A stretch of DNA of 64,000 nt from Clostridiales bacterium FE2011 (GTDB lineage Bacteria; Bacillota; Clostridia; Christensenellales; Aristaeellaceae): positions 1,426,001-1,490,000 of the forward strand of contig CP069418.1 in assembly GCA_017569305.1 (NCBI GenBank), given 5' to 3'. Below the pieces are notes generated by a model. The model made no database searches, was not told the origin of the DNA, and was given only the letters and a program-made list of their open reading frames with translations. Made by a program: the position numbers and the translations under genes. Below are positions 52,369 through 61,654 of the stretch, in pieces; the first letter of the stretch is position 1; every line of letters starts with the position of its first letter.

Positions 52369-53502
52369 ATGTCTAAACTCGTCATGGGATACTGGGACTG
52401 TCCGGTCTGCGGAACCAAAGAGATCCGCGGGGATGTGGCAAACTGCCCTTCCTGCGGCCGTGCCCGCGGAGACGTCCAGTTCTATATGAAGGGATATAAC
52501 GAAGGCGAAACCCGGGAAGAGGACGAACGGTCCGATGTTGAATACCTGGACGAAGAGCAGGCCAAATACGTCAGCAAGAACCCGGACTGGTACTGTTCCT
52601 TCTGCAACTCCCTGAACAGCGACAACGCCAAATTCTGCAACAACTGCGGTTCCAGCCGGGAAGATTCCGAAAGCAACTACTTCCAGATGCTGCAGAAGAA
52701 AAAGGAACGGGAAGCGGCGGAAGCCGCCGCCCAGCCCCAGGTTTCCGCCCCGCAGGCAAAGCGCCGCAGCCCGATGACCGTTTTCCTGGTCATCCTGCTG
52801 GCCATCGTCGCCTTCTTCGTCTGGATGAACGGAAACAAAACCAGCGGCGACCTGACGGTAACCGGCCTGCAGTGGGTCCGGAATATCAATATTGAAGAAA
52901 ACAAAATGTTCAGCGAGTCCGGCTGGACGCTGCCCGAGGGAGCGGAACAGACCGACGCGCGGAATGAAATTCACCACTACGACAGCGTTCTGGATCACTA
53001 TGAAAGCGTTGAGGTGCAGCGTTCCCGTCAGGTGGTGGATCACTACGAAACCTATTACACTTATTCTGACAACGGAAACGGAACCTTCACCGAAGTTCCC
53101 CACGAGCGTCCGATTTATACGACAGAATACTATACTGAAACCGTTCAGCAGCCCGTCTATGTCCAGGTTCCCCGGTATCAGACAAAGTACTACTATAATA
53201 TCTGGCGCTGGACCCCATCCCGGGATGTGACCGCCTCCGGCGAGGATCACAACACTTCCTGGCCGGAAGTGGAGCTCGGAGAAAACGAGCGGGAAGGACA
53301 GCGGTCTGAAGCATATGCCTTCACCGTGGAACACCGCAAAGAGAAAAAGCCCGCTGAAACCTACACACTCGCGGAAAGCGACTGGATGAACATCAACGTG
53401 AATGACAATATCTACATCACCGCCAGGCGTTCCGGTGCAGAACCCTACATCTCCGATGAAAAGGGAAACAAACTCGTGGAACTGAAGCGGGTCTCAAAAT
53501 AA
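52369..53502 (+). CDS. Double zinc-ribbon single-pass membrane protein, function unknown
   Basis: 377 residues from ATG 52369 with AAAGGAG upstream; the frame is open from 52306 without a signal. Residues 7-30 hold a zinc ribbon (CPVCG ... CPSCG); residues about 75-100 hold a second, RanBP2-like ribbon (WYCSFCNSLN ... FCNNCGSS). A charged linker, a membrane helix (MTVFLVILLAIVAFFVWM, about 147-165) and a Tyr-rich outer part follow (DHYETYYTYSDNG, YTTEYYTETVQQPVYVQVPRY). The topology suggests cytoplasmic ribbons and an exported domain. I do not recognise a function. Confidence 0.75.
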   Translation: MSKLVMGYWDCPVCGTKEIRGDVANCPSCGRARGDVQFYMKGYNEGETREEDERSDVEYLDEEQAKYVSKNPDWYCSFCNSLNSDNAKFCNNCGSSREDSESNYFQMLQKKKEREAAEAAAQPQVSAPQAKRRSPMTVFLVILLAIVAFFVWMNGNKTSGDLTVTGLQWVRNINIEENKMFSESGWTLPEGAEQTDARNEIHHYDSVLDHYESVEVQRSRQVVDHYETYYTYSDNGNGTFTEVPHERPIYTTEYYTETVQQPVYVQVPRYQTKYYYNIWRWTPSRDVTASGEDHNTSWPEVELGENEREGQRSEAYAFTVEHRKEKKPAETYTLAESDWMNINVNDNIYITARRSGAEPYISDEKGNKLVELKRVSK

Positions 53503-53518
53503 ACAAGCTGGTAAAACA

Positions 53519-53553
53519 AATCCCCCGAAGCAGAAAGCTTCGGGGGATTCTTT
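53519..53553. terminator. Bidirectional terminator between the zinc-ribbon gene and lepB
   Basis: AATCCCCCGAAGC (53519-53531) pairs with GCTTCGGGGGATT (53537-53549). Confidence 0.85.
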
Positions 53554-53566
53554 ATCATCTGATATT

Positions 53567-54274
53567 TTACTCTGCCTTCACGTCCAGGCCGTTCGGAACA
53601 CCGCGCCAGTCTTTGAAGGGATATACCACCTGGCGTACATGACCCACGATCATATCCCGGCTGATGGCGCCCACATAGCGGCTGTCATTGGAGTTGTTCC
53701 GGTGATCGCCCATCACGAAATACTGTCCTTCGGGAACCTCATAGGGTCCGAAAGTATTCCGGCTTCCCGTGCGATACTCATCATTGATATAGGGTTCTTC
53801 ATACCGGACTTCCTCGTCCTGGCCCTTTTCCTTCACATACAGGTATCCGTCTTCCAGGCGGATGGTATCGCCCGGCAGGCCCACAACGCGCTTCACAAAG
53901 TTGGTATCGCCGCGGCCGGGATACCGGCAGATCACCACGTCAAAACGCTGCGGATTGCCGCCGAAGGTAAACCGGGGCGCGTTTTCCTTGTCTGTGTTGC
54001 TCTGCCAGGGCAGGCACAGCCAGGTGCTGGAATAGTCATACTTGGAGACAAACATGATTTCCCCGTTTGCCAGGGTGTCATCCATAGATTCTCCGTCCAC
54101 CCGCACGGGCTCAAACACCAGGGAACGAATGACCAGCGCGGCCACAACGGCCACCAGAATGGTCAGCACCCAGCTGAGAATCTCCTGTCCCACAGTTTTC
54201 TTTTCCTTCTTCTTTCCCTTTTTCTGTTTATTCTCAACGGCTGCTGTTTCAACGGCCTGATTGGTCTCGCTCAT
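53567..54274 (-). CDS. lepB: Signal peptidase I
   Basis: 235 residues from ATG 54274. A Lys-rich cytoplasmic N-terminus, one membrane helix (ILSWVLTILVAVVAALVIRSLVF), catalytic Ser in VDGESMDDTL and catalytic Lys in NFVKRVVGLPGD, then MGDHRNNSNDSR. It removes Sec signal peptides at the outer face of the membrane, including those of the lipobox-free binding proteins here. It is the last gene of mrfA-mrfB-TPR-lepB; one base separates it from the TPR gene. Confidence 0.95.
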   Translation of the reverse strand: MSETNQAVETAAVENKQKKGKKKEKKTVGQEILSWVLTILVAVVAALVIRSLVFEPVRVDGESMDDTLANGEIMFVSKYDYSSTWLCLPWQSNTDKENAPRFTFGGNPQRFDVVICRYPGRGDTNFVKRVVGLPGDTIRLEDGYLYVKEKGQDEEVRYEEPYINDEYRTGSRNTFGPYEVPEGQYFVMGDHRNNSNDSRYVGAISRDMIVGHVRQVVYPFKDWRGVPNGLDVKAE

Positions 54275-54275
54275 T

Positions 54276-55091
54276 TCAGTTTGCTCCCTTCAGTCTTTCA
54301 ATCTCTTTCAGGATCGTTTCCCGGTTGCAGTAATTCAGCGGGGAGAACCGGCCGCCGGCCGCTTTCTCCAGCTTCTCCAGCGCCCCTTCCCTGTCCCCGG
54401 CTTCCTCATCATACCGGCTCAGGAAATACAGCGTGTCGATCTGGCTGTCCTTCAGGGCGTAGGCTTTATCAAACCATTCCTTCGCTCCCGCCTTGTCCTC
54501 CAGCACCCGGTATACGAACTGCCCCATGTTATCCAGGCAGATCGGATCCTCATCATCATATTCCAGCGACTTCCGGATAAACTCTTCCGCCTTCTTCTGT
54601 CCGGCTTCCCAGGCTTCCCGCGGGGAGACGGTCTCTTCTGTCTTTTCTTCTCCGGCGGCTTCTTCCGGCTCCGCAGCCGCTTCCGTCACCTGGTCAAAGT
54701 CCGGCCGCCTGGCCGCGTCGTATTTTTCCACATACAGATAACCGAGGGTCTGGTAAAGCAGGCCGGTCTCACCCTTCTGGCACTGCTGCTCCAGGGTGTT
54801 GATGCCCTTGTCCACGTCTCCCAGCCGGAAGCAGCATGCCGCGTAATCCACCAGCAGCGTAACCCGCTGGCTCGGCGTCATGCCCGGAGCCTTCTGGTGC
54901 TTCACCAGGAACTCCTTCGCCTTCTGGTACTCTCCGTCCCGGATAATCATCAGGGCATAGGCCAGGTTGTATCGGGGATCGTTCAGTCCCTCCGCAAAAG
55001 CCTCTTCATACAGCTTCCGCGCTTCTTCCTTCTGGCCTTTCTGCTGAAGCCTGTATGCCTTGTTGGCTTTGATTGGTGTCAGAAAACCCAT
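54276..55091 (-). CDS. Tetratricopeptide repeat protein
   Basis: 271 residues from ATG 55091. Helical repeats (AYRLQQKGQKEEARKLYEEAF, YNLAYALMIIRDGEYQKAKEFLVKHQ, AACCFRLGDVDKGINTLEQQC, FVYRVLEDKAGAKEWFDKAYAL) with an acidic insert (AEPEEAAGEEKTEE) near the middle. No signal peptide, so it is a cytoplasmic adaptor. It starts 4 bases after mrfB, whose own C-terminus also has TPR-like helices; a link to the repair proteins or to export is not clear. Confidence 0.82.
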   Translation of the reverse strand: MGFLTPIKANKAYRLQQKGQKEEARKLYEEAFAEGLNDPRYNLAYALMIIRDGEYQKAKEFLVKHQKAPGMTPSQRVTLLVDYAACCFRLGDVDKGINTLEQQCQKGETGLLYQTLGYLYVEKYDAARRPDFDQVTEAAAEPEEAAGEEKTEETVSPREAWEAGQKKAEEFIRKSLEYDDEDPICLDNMGQFVYRVLEDKAGAKEWFDKAYALKDSQIDTLYFLSRYDEEAGDREGALEKLEKAAGGRFSPLNYCNRETILKEIERLKGAN

Positions 55092-55095
55092 GTCA

Positions 55096-56238
55096 TTATT
55101 GCTCCTTCAGTTTCCGTTTCAGTCTTTGCCAGCGGTATTGTAACTCATTTTGATCCGCTTGTACAGCATCGTCCTGTCCGAAACCCGGCTCACTGAGCCG
55201 GATAATCGCCTGTTCCGTCAGGCGGAGCGCCTCCGGGATGTCCCGCAGCACATGCTCCTCATACTTGGCCAGCTCCACATAGGGCGTCACGCCGCCCCGG
55301 CCTTCCCGGATCATCTGCCGCCAGACCTCCGCGGCCTCTTCCCGCTGTCCGCTCCGCCGGTAGCTGACCGCCAGCGCCGAGGAGGCCAGATCACCCATTC
55401 TCCCCCGGCTGGCCAGCCGGTAGCACCTGCGCGCCGGTTCCGTCTGGTTCACCCGTTCCAGCGCCCGGCCCATGGAATAGACGTCCTCGCTGAAACGGAT
55501 CTTTTCCGGATGCTGATACAGTTCCGCCATGTGGTTCAGCAGGACGCAGAGGCTGGCAATATCCTGCGCGTTGTGTTTCAGGATATCCTCCAGCAGGGAC
55601 ATCTGTTTGGTTTTCAGGTAGGTAAAGTACCGCTGGGGCACCTCGCTTCCCGGCAGGTCGTCCTCCCGGGGTTTTCCCAGCACCACTTCCTCCAGCCGGC
55701 CCAGGTTGCAGCGTCCGAGACGAAGCTTCCACAGCCGCCGGCACATATGCAGCAGGTCCAGGTGCGGAAGGTCCAGGCAGTTCCGGCTCATCCGGTTCAT
55801 CAGGAATCGGCTTTCCAGCAGCGGCACGTCAAAGGTAGTGCCGTTGAAGGTGCACAGCACGTCAAACTTCCCCAGTCCGGCGGCAACATGCTTCAGCAGG
55901 TAAGGTTCCTCCGGATAATCCCGCATCAGGAACTGGTGCACTTCAAATCCGTTGTCCGTCAGGAATCCCATTCCAACGAGAAAAGCCACCGTGCCGCTTC
56001 CGCCCAGACCGGTGGTTTCCGTATCCAGATACAGGATCCTCCGGGGATCAAAATCCTCCGGCATTTCCTTTTCACTCATCAGTGCCAGGGTATCCCGGGA
56101 CAACTCCAGCGCGCCGGGAAATTCCTCCGCCGGCCGGTATACGGCAAAGTGGCGGCAGTCCCTGTCTTCCGTTTCCGGGGCGGACTGCCGGGTTCCGCCG
56201 GTGCCGCCTACCGCCCTGAGCTTATCCCGAAGGTTCAT
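55096..56238 (-). CDS. mrfB: MrfB-like DEDDh exonuclease with C-terminal TPR region
   Basis: 380 residues from ATG 56238, overlapping the helicase gene by 4 bases. Residues 65-240 are an RNase H-like exonuclease: YLDTETTGL (Asp72, Glu74), FNGTTFDVPLLESR, LDLPHLDLLHMCRRLW, and HNAQDIASL. Residues 250-370 are TPR-like helices. The gene order matches Bacillus yprA-yprB, renamed mrfA-mrfB for repair of mitomycin-type DNA damage. Cytoplasmic, metal-dependent DNA exonuclease by family. Confidence 0.88.
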   Translation of the reverse strand: MNLRDKLRAVGGTGGTRQSAPETEDRDCRHFAVYRPAEEFPGALELSRDTLALMSEKEMPEDFDPRRILYLDTETTGLGGSGTVAFLVGMGFLTDNGFEVHQFLMRDYPEEPYLLKHVAAGLGKFDVLCTFNGTTFDVPLLESRFLMNRMSRNCLDLPHLDLLHMCRRLWKLRLGRCNLGRLEEVVLGKPREDDLPGSEVPQRYFTYLKTKQMSLLEDILKHNAQDIASLCVLLNHMAELYQHPEKIRFSEDVYSMGRALERVNQTEPARRCYRLASRGRMGDLASSALAVSYRRSGQREEAAEVWRQMIREGRGGVTPYVELAKYEEHVLRDIPEALRLTEQAIIRLSEPGFGQDDAVQADQNELQYRWQRLKRKLKEQ

Positions 56239-58505
56239 TTCGTCAGCTCCTTCAGCAGGCGGATCGCTGTACGCTTCCCGTCCTCCCCGACCTCACCCAC
56301 CGGGCCGACACAGGAGGGGCAGCCATAGGCGCAGGGACAATCTTCCGCCACCTGCAGCGCCTTGCTCAGCAGCAGTTCCTTCATCCCGAAAGCCTTGTGG
56401 CTCAGGCCGATGCCGCCGGGCGTGTTGTCATAAAGCAGGATCGTCGGCTCATTGGTGATCGGGCTCTTGACCTGGTAGACCACGGCAATATCCTGCGGCG
56501 CGCACATCAGGTACAGCGGACATACGATGCGCAGCAGGTTTGCGATGCCCATCATCCCGTTCTTCAGCTGGTCGCTGGGAATCTTTGCCGCCAGCTTCTC
56601 CGGCAGGGTCCACCACATGGAGGTAGTATGCATATCCGTCTCCGGCAGCTGTACATGGCCGAAACCCAGCGTCTCATGGGTATCAAATTTGATTTTCTTG
56701 AACATCGTCACCAAGGCCGTGACCTTGATCTCGCCCAGTCCGGCGATTCCGCCCTGCGGGGTCTGCTCTTCCTTCTCGATATCCAGCAGGCTCAGGTTGA
56801 TATTCAGGTCCGCGTCCGTGTAGTACCCGACGTCCACACTGCGGATGAAGGCCTTGCAGGCATCAAAGTCCAGCTTCTCCACCTGGAACTGGCGGCCCTC
56901 ATGCATGTAGATGGCGTTCTCATGCAGCAGCATGGGCGCGGTGAACCGGTCCATCTCGCCCACCACCCGGTGGTGTGCCGGATCGGTAATATCGATAATA
57001 ATGAAGTTTTCCGCCGCCGCGGACCGGAGGGAAATCTCGCTGGCCGGGAAATCCTCCGCGGACCAGTGATACCGCCCGTCCACATGGTGCAGGATTCCCT
57101 GCTCGTCCAGGTAGTCCAGCAGTTCCTGGGTGGACTGCGTGTTGCCGAATTTGTCTCCGTCCGCAAAGGGCAGCTCAAAGGCCGCGCACTTGAAATGGCT
57201 CAGCAGGATGTACAGGTTGTCCGGATTCAGCAGGGCGTTCTCCGGGCTCTGGGTCAGCAGATAATCCGGATGGTTCACGATATACTGGTCAATCGCCGCG
57301 GAAGAGGCGATAAAGAACACAATGCTGGTCCCTTTCCGTCTTCCGGCACGGCCCGCCTGCTGCCAGGCGCTGGCAATGGTTCCCGGATACCCGCACATCA
57401 CGCAGGCGTCCAGCGCGCCGATGTCGATACCCAGCTCCAGCGCGTTGGTGGATACCACAGCGTCCACCTGTCCGTTCCGCAAGCCCTTTTCAATCTCCCG
57501 GCGTTCCCCGGGCAGATAGCCGCCCCGGTAGCCCCGGACTTTGCCGGCATTGCCCAGCGGATCCCGGACCATGTCCTTCAGGTAGCGGGTCAGCACTTCC
57601 ACCGTCAGCCGGGACCGGGCAAAGGTAATGGCCTGGATGCCGTTCTTGAGCAGCATCCCGCTGATGGCCCGGGTAATCGGGATCGCGCCCTGGCGGATCC
57701 CCAGCTGCCGGTTCACCACCGGCGGGTTGTAGAACACAAAATGGCGCTCGCCCATGGGGGCACCGTTTTCATCGATCAGGGTCACCGTACGGCCGATCAG
57801 CGTCTCCGCCAGTTCCTTCGGATTGGCGATGGTGGCGCTGCAGAGAATGAACTGCGGATGACTGCCGTAGAACTCGCACAGGCGCATCAGCCGGCGGAGC
57901 ACGTTGGCCAGGTTGCTGCCGAAGACGCCGCGGTAGGTGTGGATTTCGTCAATCACGATATACCGCAGGTTCTCAAACAGCTTGACCCACTTGGTGTGAT
58001 GGGGCAGGATGCCGGAATGCAGCATATCCGGGTTGGTCACCACGATGTGGCCTGCCTGCCGCACGGCGCGGCGGGCCGCGGCGGGCGTATCCCCGTCGTA
58101 TGTATAAGTTTTGATATCAACACCCATGCCTTCGATCATGTCATACAGCTCGCTGACCTGGTCGGCGGACAGGGCCTTTGTCGGAAACAGATAGAGCGCC
58201 CGGGAGTCCTCATTCTGCAGGATGGCGGAAAGCACGGGCAGGTTATAACACATCGTCTTGCCGGAAGCCGTGGGCGTCACGACGGTCACGTCTTCCCCGC
58301 GGGCAATGGCTTCCAGGCTTTTCGCCTGGTGGGTATAAAGGCTGTGGATCCCCCGCTGTGCCAGCACGGGAATGAGCCTGGGATCCAGGTTGTCCGGGAA
58401 GGGGGCAGTCTTTGCCGGCCGGGCAGGGATAACCTCCCACCGGGTGACATCCTTCATGAACTGGTTGTCCCGCCTGAGCTGCTCCGCAAGCTGAGCCACG
58501 TTCAT
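56235..58505 (-). CDS. mrfA: MrfA-like superfamily 2 DNA helicase
   Basis: 756 residues from ATG 58505 (GGAGG upstream); longer in-frame starts run into the spacer. Motif I VTPTASGKTM, motif II VIDEIHTYRGVFG (DEIH box), motif III LCSATIANP, motif VI QQAGRAGRRKG. The C-terminal DUF1998 region has the Cys set CPCAYGCPSC that binds zinc in MrfA. By family it is a 3'-5' DNA helicase that works with MrfB in nucleotide repair independent of UvrABC. First gene of the operon. Confidence 0.92.
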   Translation of the reverse strand: MNVAQLAEQLRRDNQFMKDVTRWEVIPARPAKTAPFPDNLDPRLIPVLAQRGIHSLYTHQAKSLEAIARGEDVTVVTPTASGKTMCYNLPVLSAILQNEDSRALYLFPTKALSADQVSELYDMIEGMGVDIKTYTYDGDTPAAARRAVRQAGHIVVTNPDMLHSGILPHHTKWVKLFENLRYIVIDEIHTYRGVFGSNLANVLRRLMRLCEFYGSHPQFILCSATIANPKELAETLIGRTVTLIDENGAPMGERHFVFYNPPVVNRQLGIRQGAIPITRAISGMLLKNGIQAITFARSRLTVEVLTRYLKDMVRDPLGNAGKVRGYRGGYLPGERREIEKGLRNGQVDAVVSTNALELGIDIGALDACVMCGYPGTIASAWQQAGRAGRRKGTSIVFFIASSAAIDQYIVNHPDYLLTQSPENALLNPDNLYILLSHFKCAAFELPFADGDKFGNTQSTQELLDYLDEQGILHHVDGRYHWSAEDFPASEISLRSAAAENFIIIDITDPAHHRVVGEMDRFTAPMLLHENAIYMHEGRQFQVEKLDFDACKAFIRSVDVGYYTDADLNINLSLLDIEKEEQTPQGGIAGLGEIKVTALVTMFKKIKFDTHETLGFGHVQLPETDMHTTSMWWTLPEKLAAKIPSDQLKNGMMGIANLLRIVCPLYLMCAPQDIAVVYQVKSPITNEPTILLYDNTPGGIGLSHKAFGMKELLLSKALQVAEDCPCAYGCPSCVGPVGEVGEDGKRTAIRLLKELTK

Positions 58506-58640
58506 TTTTACGTCCTCCCTCTTCCTGTGCTTTTTGTTCTCACCGATTGCCTTCATTATAAAAGTATCATTCTGCCAATGCAAGGCGAACAAACGGATTT
58601 GTCAGAATCTTTGATTCCGGAGAGAAAACATTTTTCGTTC

Positions 58641-58668
58641 TTGTCTGCATCCTGTTTTGTGCTATAAT
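58641..58668 (+). promoter_or_regulatory. Sigma-A promoter of the panE-like gene
   Basis: TTGTCT (58641-58646), 16-base spacer, TATAAT (58663-58668). Confidence 0.6.
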
Positions 58669-58717
58669 GGCACCCGTGTGCGCAAAAACGCACCGATGTA
58701 AGGAGTGAACAATACAA

Positions 58718-59737
58718 ATGCGGACTGCAATATACGGAGCCGGTTCCCTGGGAACGGTGATGGGAGCCTATCTGACCCGGGAGGGCGTCCCGGTTGACCT
58801 GATCAACCGGAATCACGCCCATGTGGACGCCCTGAACCGATCCGGCGCCCACATCACGGGAACCGTTGATATGACCGTTCCGGTCAACGCCCTCCTGCCG
58901 GAGGATATGACCGGCAAATACGATATCATTTTCCTCATGACCAAGCAGCTGAATAACCACGAAACCGTCGCGTTCCTGAAAAACTACCTGGCCGGGGACG
59001 GCGTCATCGTCACCATGCAGAACGGCATTCCCGAGGACAGCATCGCGGAAATCGTTGGTCCTGAACATACCATCGGCGTCACCGTGGAATGGGGTGCCAC
59101 CATGACCGCCCCCGGCAGCAGCCGGCTGACCTCCGATCCTGAAAGCCTTTCCTTCCATATGGGCAGCATGCCCGGCATTCCGGATAACAAGCTGGAGCAA
59201 GTCAAATCCGTGCTCGAGAAAATGTGCCCCGTGGTCATTGAAAACAACCTCCCCGGCGCCCGCTGGTCCAAACTGCTGATCAACGCCACCTTCTCCGGCC
59301 TGGGCACCGTCATGGGCGGAACCTTCGGGGATGTGGCAAAGGATCCGGAAGCCCGGAACCTCGCGGCCTCCTGCATGAAGGAAGTGATCGACGTGGGCCG
59401 TGCCGCCGGCGTCACTTTTGCCCCGGTCCAGGGCAAGGATCTCGTCAGCCTCTTCTACTGGTCCAATCCCTTCAAGAAAATGCTGGCCAAGCTGATCATG
59501 CCCATTGCCATGAAGAAGCATGCCGCCATCGAGCCCTCCATGCTGCAGGACCTGAAGAAGCATAAGCCCTGCGAAATCGACGCCATCAACGGTGTGGTCT
59601 GTGAAAAAGGCAGCCTGGAAGGCATTCCCACCCCGCTCAACGACCGGATCGTAAAGATCATCCATGAAATCCAGGAAGGCAAAAGAAAGCCCTCCAGGGA
59701 AAACCTGAAGGAACTGGAAATGTGCCCGAATCTCTGA
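58718..59737 (+). CDS. panE: Ketopantoate reductase family protein (PanE/ApbA-like)
   Basis: 339 residues from ATG 58718. NADP-binding YGAGSLGTVMGAYL, VTMQNGIPEDSIAEIVG (ketopantoate reductase QNG motif), catalytic-Lys segment ARWSKLLINATFSGLG and C-terminal PCEIDAINGVVCEKG. It would reduce 2-dehydropantoate to pantoate for coenzyme A; no other pan genes are near, so a related 2-keto acid substrate is possible. Monocistronic. Confidence 0.85.
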   Translation: MRTAIYGAGSLGTVMGAYLTREGVPVDLINRNHAHVDALNRSGAHITGTVDMTVPVNALLPEDMTGKYDIIFLMTKQLNNHETVAFLKNYLAGDGVIVTMQNGIPEDSIAEIVGPEHTIGVTVEWGATMTAPGSSRLTSDPESLSFHMGSMPGIPDNKLEQVKSVLEKMCPVVIENNLPGARWSKLLINATFSGLGTVMGGTFGDVAKDPEARNLAASCMKEVIDVGRAAGVTFAPVQGKDLVSLFYWSNPFKKMLAKLIMPIAMKKHAAIEPSMLQDLKKHKPCEIDAINGVVCEKGSLEGIPTPLNDRIVKIIHEIQEGKRKPSRENLKELEMCPNL

Positions 59738-59754
59738 TCCCGGCATCATCATAA

Positions 59755-59789
59755 AACCGGAGCAGTTTACACTGCTCCGGTTCTTTTTT
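59755..59789. terminator. Bidirectional terminator between panE and metI
   Basis: AACCGGAGCAGT (59755-59766) pairs with ACTGCTCCGGTT (59771-59782), followed by CTTTTTT. Confidence 0.9.
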
Positions 59790-60501
59790 ACTTGTTCTTC
59801 AGCCGTTTGTCCAGCCGTGCGGCCAGCCAGGTTCCGGAAGACTGGATGATCTGGGTAATCACCACCAGCACGATCACCGCCAGGTACAGTACCGCGTAAC
59901 GGTACCGCTGGTATCCGTAGGCCAGGGCCAGCTTACCGAGACCGCCGCCGCCTACCGCGCCGGACATGGCCGTATAGCCCATGATGGTTGTAATCGCCAG
60001 CGTGATATTGGTCACCAGGCTGGGGACGCTTTCCGGCAGCATCACATGCAGGACGATCTGCATGGGGGACGCGCCCATGGACTGGGCCGTCTCAATAATG
60101 TTGGGATTCACTTCACGCAGGCTGGATTCCACCAGTCGCGCAATGAACGGGAACGCGGCAATGGTCAGCGGGACAATGGAAGCCACCGTACCCAGAGAAG
60201 TTCCGACGATCACACGAGTCAGCGGAATAATCATCACCATCAGGATAATGAACGGAATGGAACGCAGCAGGTTAATCAGCACGTTCAGGAATCCCATCAG
60301 TGAGGCCGGCAGGGGCCGGATGCCCTTCTTTTCGCCTGTCACAAGCAGCACACCCAGCGGCAGGCCGATGATCACGGCAAAAAGTGTGGCAAGCAGGGTG
60401 GAATAAAGGGTTTCCCAGATAGCAAAGGGGAATTCGTTCTGCAGGCATTCCCAGGCTTCCTGCAGGCGTTCCGGGGTAAAAGCATTGGCAAAGTTATTCA
60501 T
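59788..60501 (-). CDS. metI: Methionine ABC transporter permease
   Basis: 237 residues from ATG 60501, overlapping metN by 4 bases. Five membrane helices, with VGTSLGTVASIVPLTIAAFPFIARLVESSLREV and NPNIIETAQSMGASPMQIVLHVMLPES as the ATPase-docking loop. Channel subunit of MetNIQ. Confidence 0.95.
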   Translation of the reverse strand: MNNFANAFTPERLQEAWECLQNEFPFAIWETLYSTLLATLFAVIIGLPLGVLLVTGEKKGIRPLPASLMGFLNVLINLLRSIPFIILMVMIIPLTRVIVGTSLGTVASIVPLTIAAFPFIARLVESSLREVNPNIIETAQSMGASPMQIVLHVMLPESVPSLVTNITLAITTIMGYTAMSGAVGGGGLGKLALAYGYQRYRYAVLYLAVIVLVVITQIIQSSGTWLAARLDKRLKNK

Positions 60502-61526
60502 GCTTCCACCTCCTTCGCGGCGTATTCCGCTTCAACCTGTACGGTAATATCCGGTGTGGCGCTCAGGTAGGTAACTGCTTTGGCCAGGTTCTCCGGTGAG
60601 CCTGGAATATCCAGCAGCATATAGCCGTAGGCACGGTCTCCCACCGAACGGGTGGAAGCGCCGAGAATACTTGCCATAATGCCGCAGTCTATTGCCATCT
60701 TTGCGATCAGGGGCTCCCGGGACGCCACAGCGCCGTTGAAAATCACCCGTATACGCTGTCCGCCTTCCGGGAAAACAGAACCGCCGTCCGCGCTTTCCGG
60801 ATAGATCAGGTTCCGGGTCGCGTTGGCACGGGGATTGGAGAAGACCTCCGCCACGCCGCCTTCCTCCACCACTTCGCCGTTTTCCAGGATTGCCACACGG
60901 TTGCAGACCTCCTGTACAACGCTCATCTGGTGGGTAATAACGATCACGGTGATCCCCAGTTTTTTATTGATATCCCGGATCAGCTCCAGGATGGAATGCG
61001 TTGTTTTCGGATCCAGCGCGGATGTCGCCTCGTCGCACAGGAGCACATCCGGTTCCGTCGCCAGCGCACGGGCGATGGCCACACGCTGCTGCTGGCCGCC
61101 GGACAGCTGGGCCGGATAGCTGTTGGCCTTATCCGGCAGGTCCACCAGTGCCAGCAATTCCCGTGCTTTTGCTTCCGCCGTCTTCCGGTCAATTCCGCCA
61201 AGCCGGAGGGGCAGCATCACGTTCTTCAGGCAGGTCCGCTGCATCAGCAGGTTAAAGCCCTGGAAGATCATGGTGATCTTCCGCCGCATGGCACGCAGGT
61301 CCTTCTGTTTCAGTGCGCCGATATCCTTGCCGTTTACCAGCACAGAACCCTCCGTGGGTCTCTCCAGCATGTTGATGCACCGTACCAGCGTACTCTTACC
61401 GGCGCCGCTCATGCCGATGATCCCGTAGATATCCCCGTCCTGGATCGTCAGGTTGATGTGGCGCAGCGCGTCCACAGACCCATCCATCGTCTCAAACTGC
61501 TTGGACAGATTCTTCAGCTCAATCAT
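60498..61526 (-). CDS. metN: Methionine ABC transporter ATP-binding protein
   Basis: 342 residues from ATG 61526. Walker A GMSGAGKSTL, signature LSGGQQQRVAIARAL, Walker B VLLCDEATSALDP, switch His in VIVITHQMSVV. Residues about 265-342 are the NIL domain (GAYGYMLL-like block DRAYGYMLLDIPGSPENL) that senses methionine and inhibits uptake from within. Confidence 0.96.
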   Translation of the reverse strand: MIELKNLSKQFETMDGSVDALRHINLTIQDGDIYGIIGMSGAGKSTLVRCINMLERPTEGSVLVNGKDIGALKQKDLRAMRRKITMIFQGFNLLMQRTCLKNVMLPLRLGGIDRKTAEAKARELLALVDLPDKANSYPAQLSGGQQQRVAIARALATEPDVLLCDEATSALDPKTTHSILELIRDINKKLGITVIVITHQMSVVQEVCNRVAILENGEVVEEGGVAEVFSNPRANATRNLIYPESADGGSVFPEGGQRIRVIFNGAVASREPLIAKMAIDCGIMASILGASTRSVGDRAYGYMLLDIPGSPENLAKAVTYLSATPDITVQVEAEYAAKEVEA

Positions 61527-61605
61527 GTCAAAGCCTCCGTCTTCCCGAAATACAACCTATTATAGTAAGAAACCGCTTCAAAGCGCAATCCCTTTTTCCG
61601 ATGGA

Positions 61606-61636
61606 AAAGGCATCCGGGGTTTTCCCGGATGCCTTT
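61606..61636 (-). terminator. Hairpin between metQ and metN
   Basis: AAAGGCATCCGGG pairs with CCCGGATGCCTTT around 61606-61636; on the minus strand it runs into TTTTCC. It probably causes partial termination after metQ. Confidence 0.65.
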
Positions 61637-61654
61637 GTCTTCAAAGCCTGAAGA

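Noticed and set aside
51730-53334. A single 534-residue minus-strand protein including atpI
   Set aside because: The upstream 390 residues are antisense to the zinc-ribbon gene; a ribosome binding site and promoter place the start at 52158.
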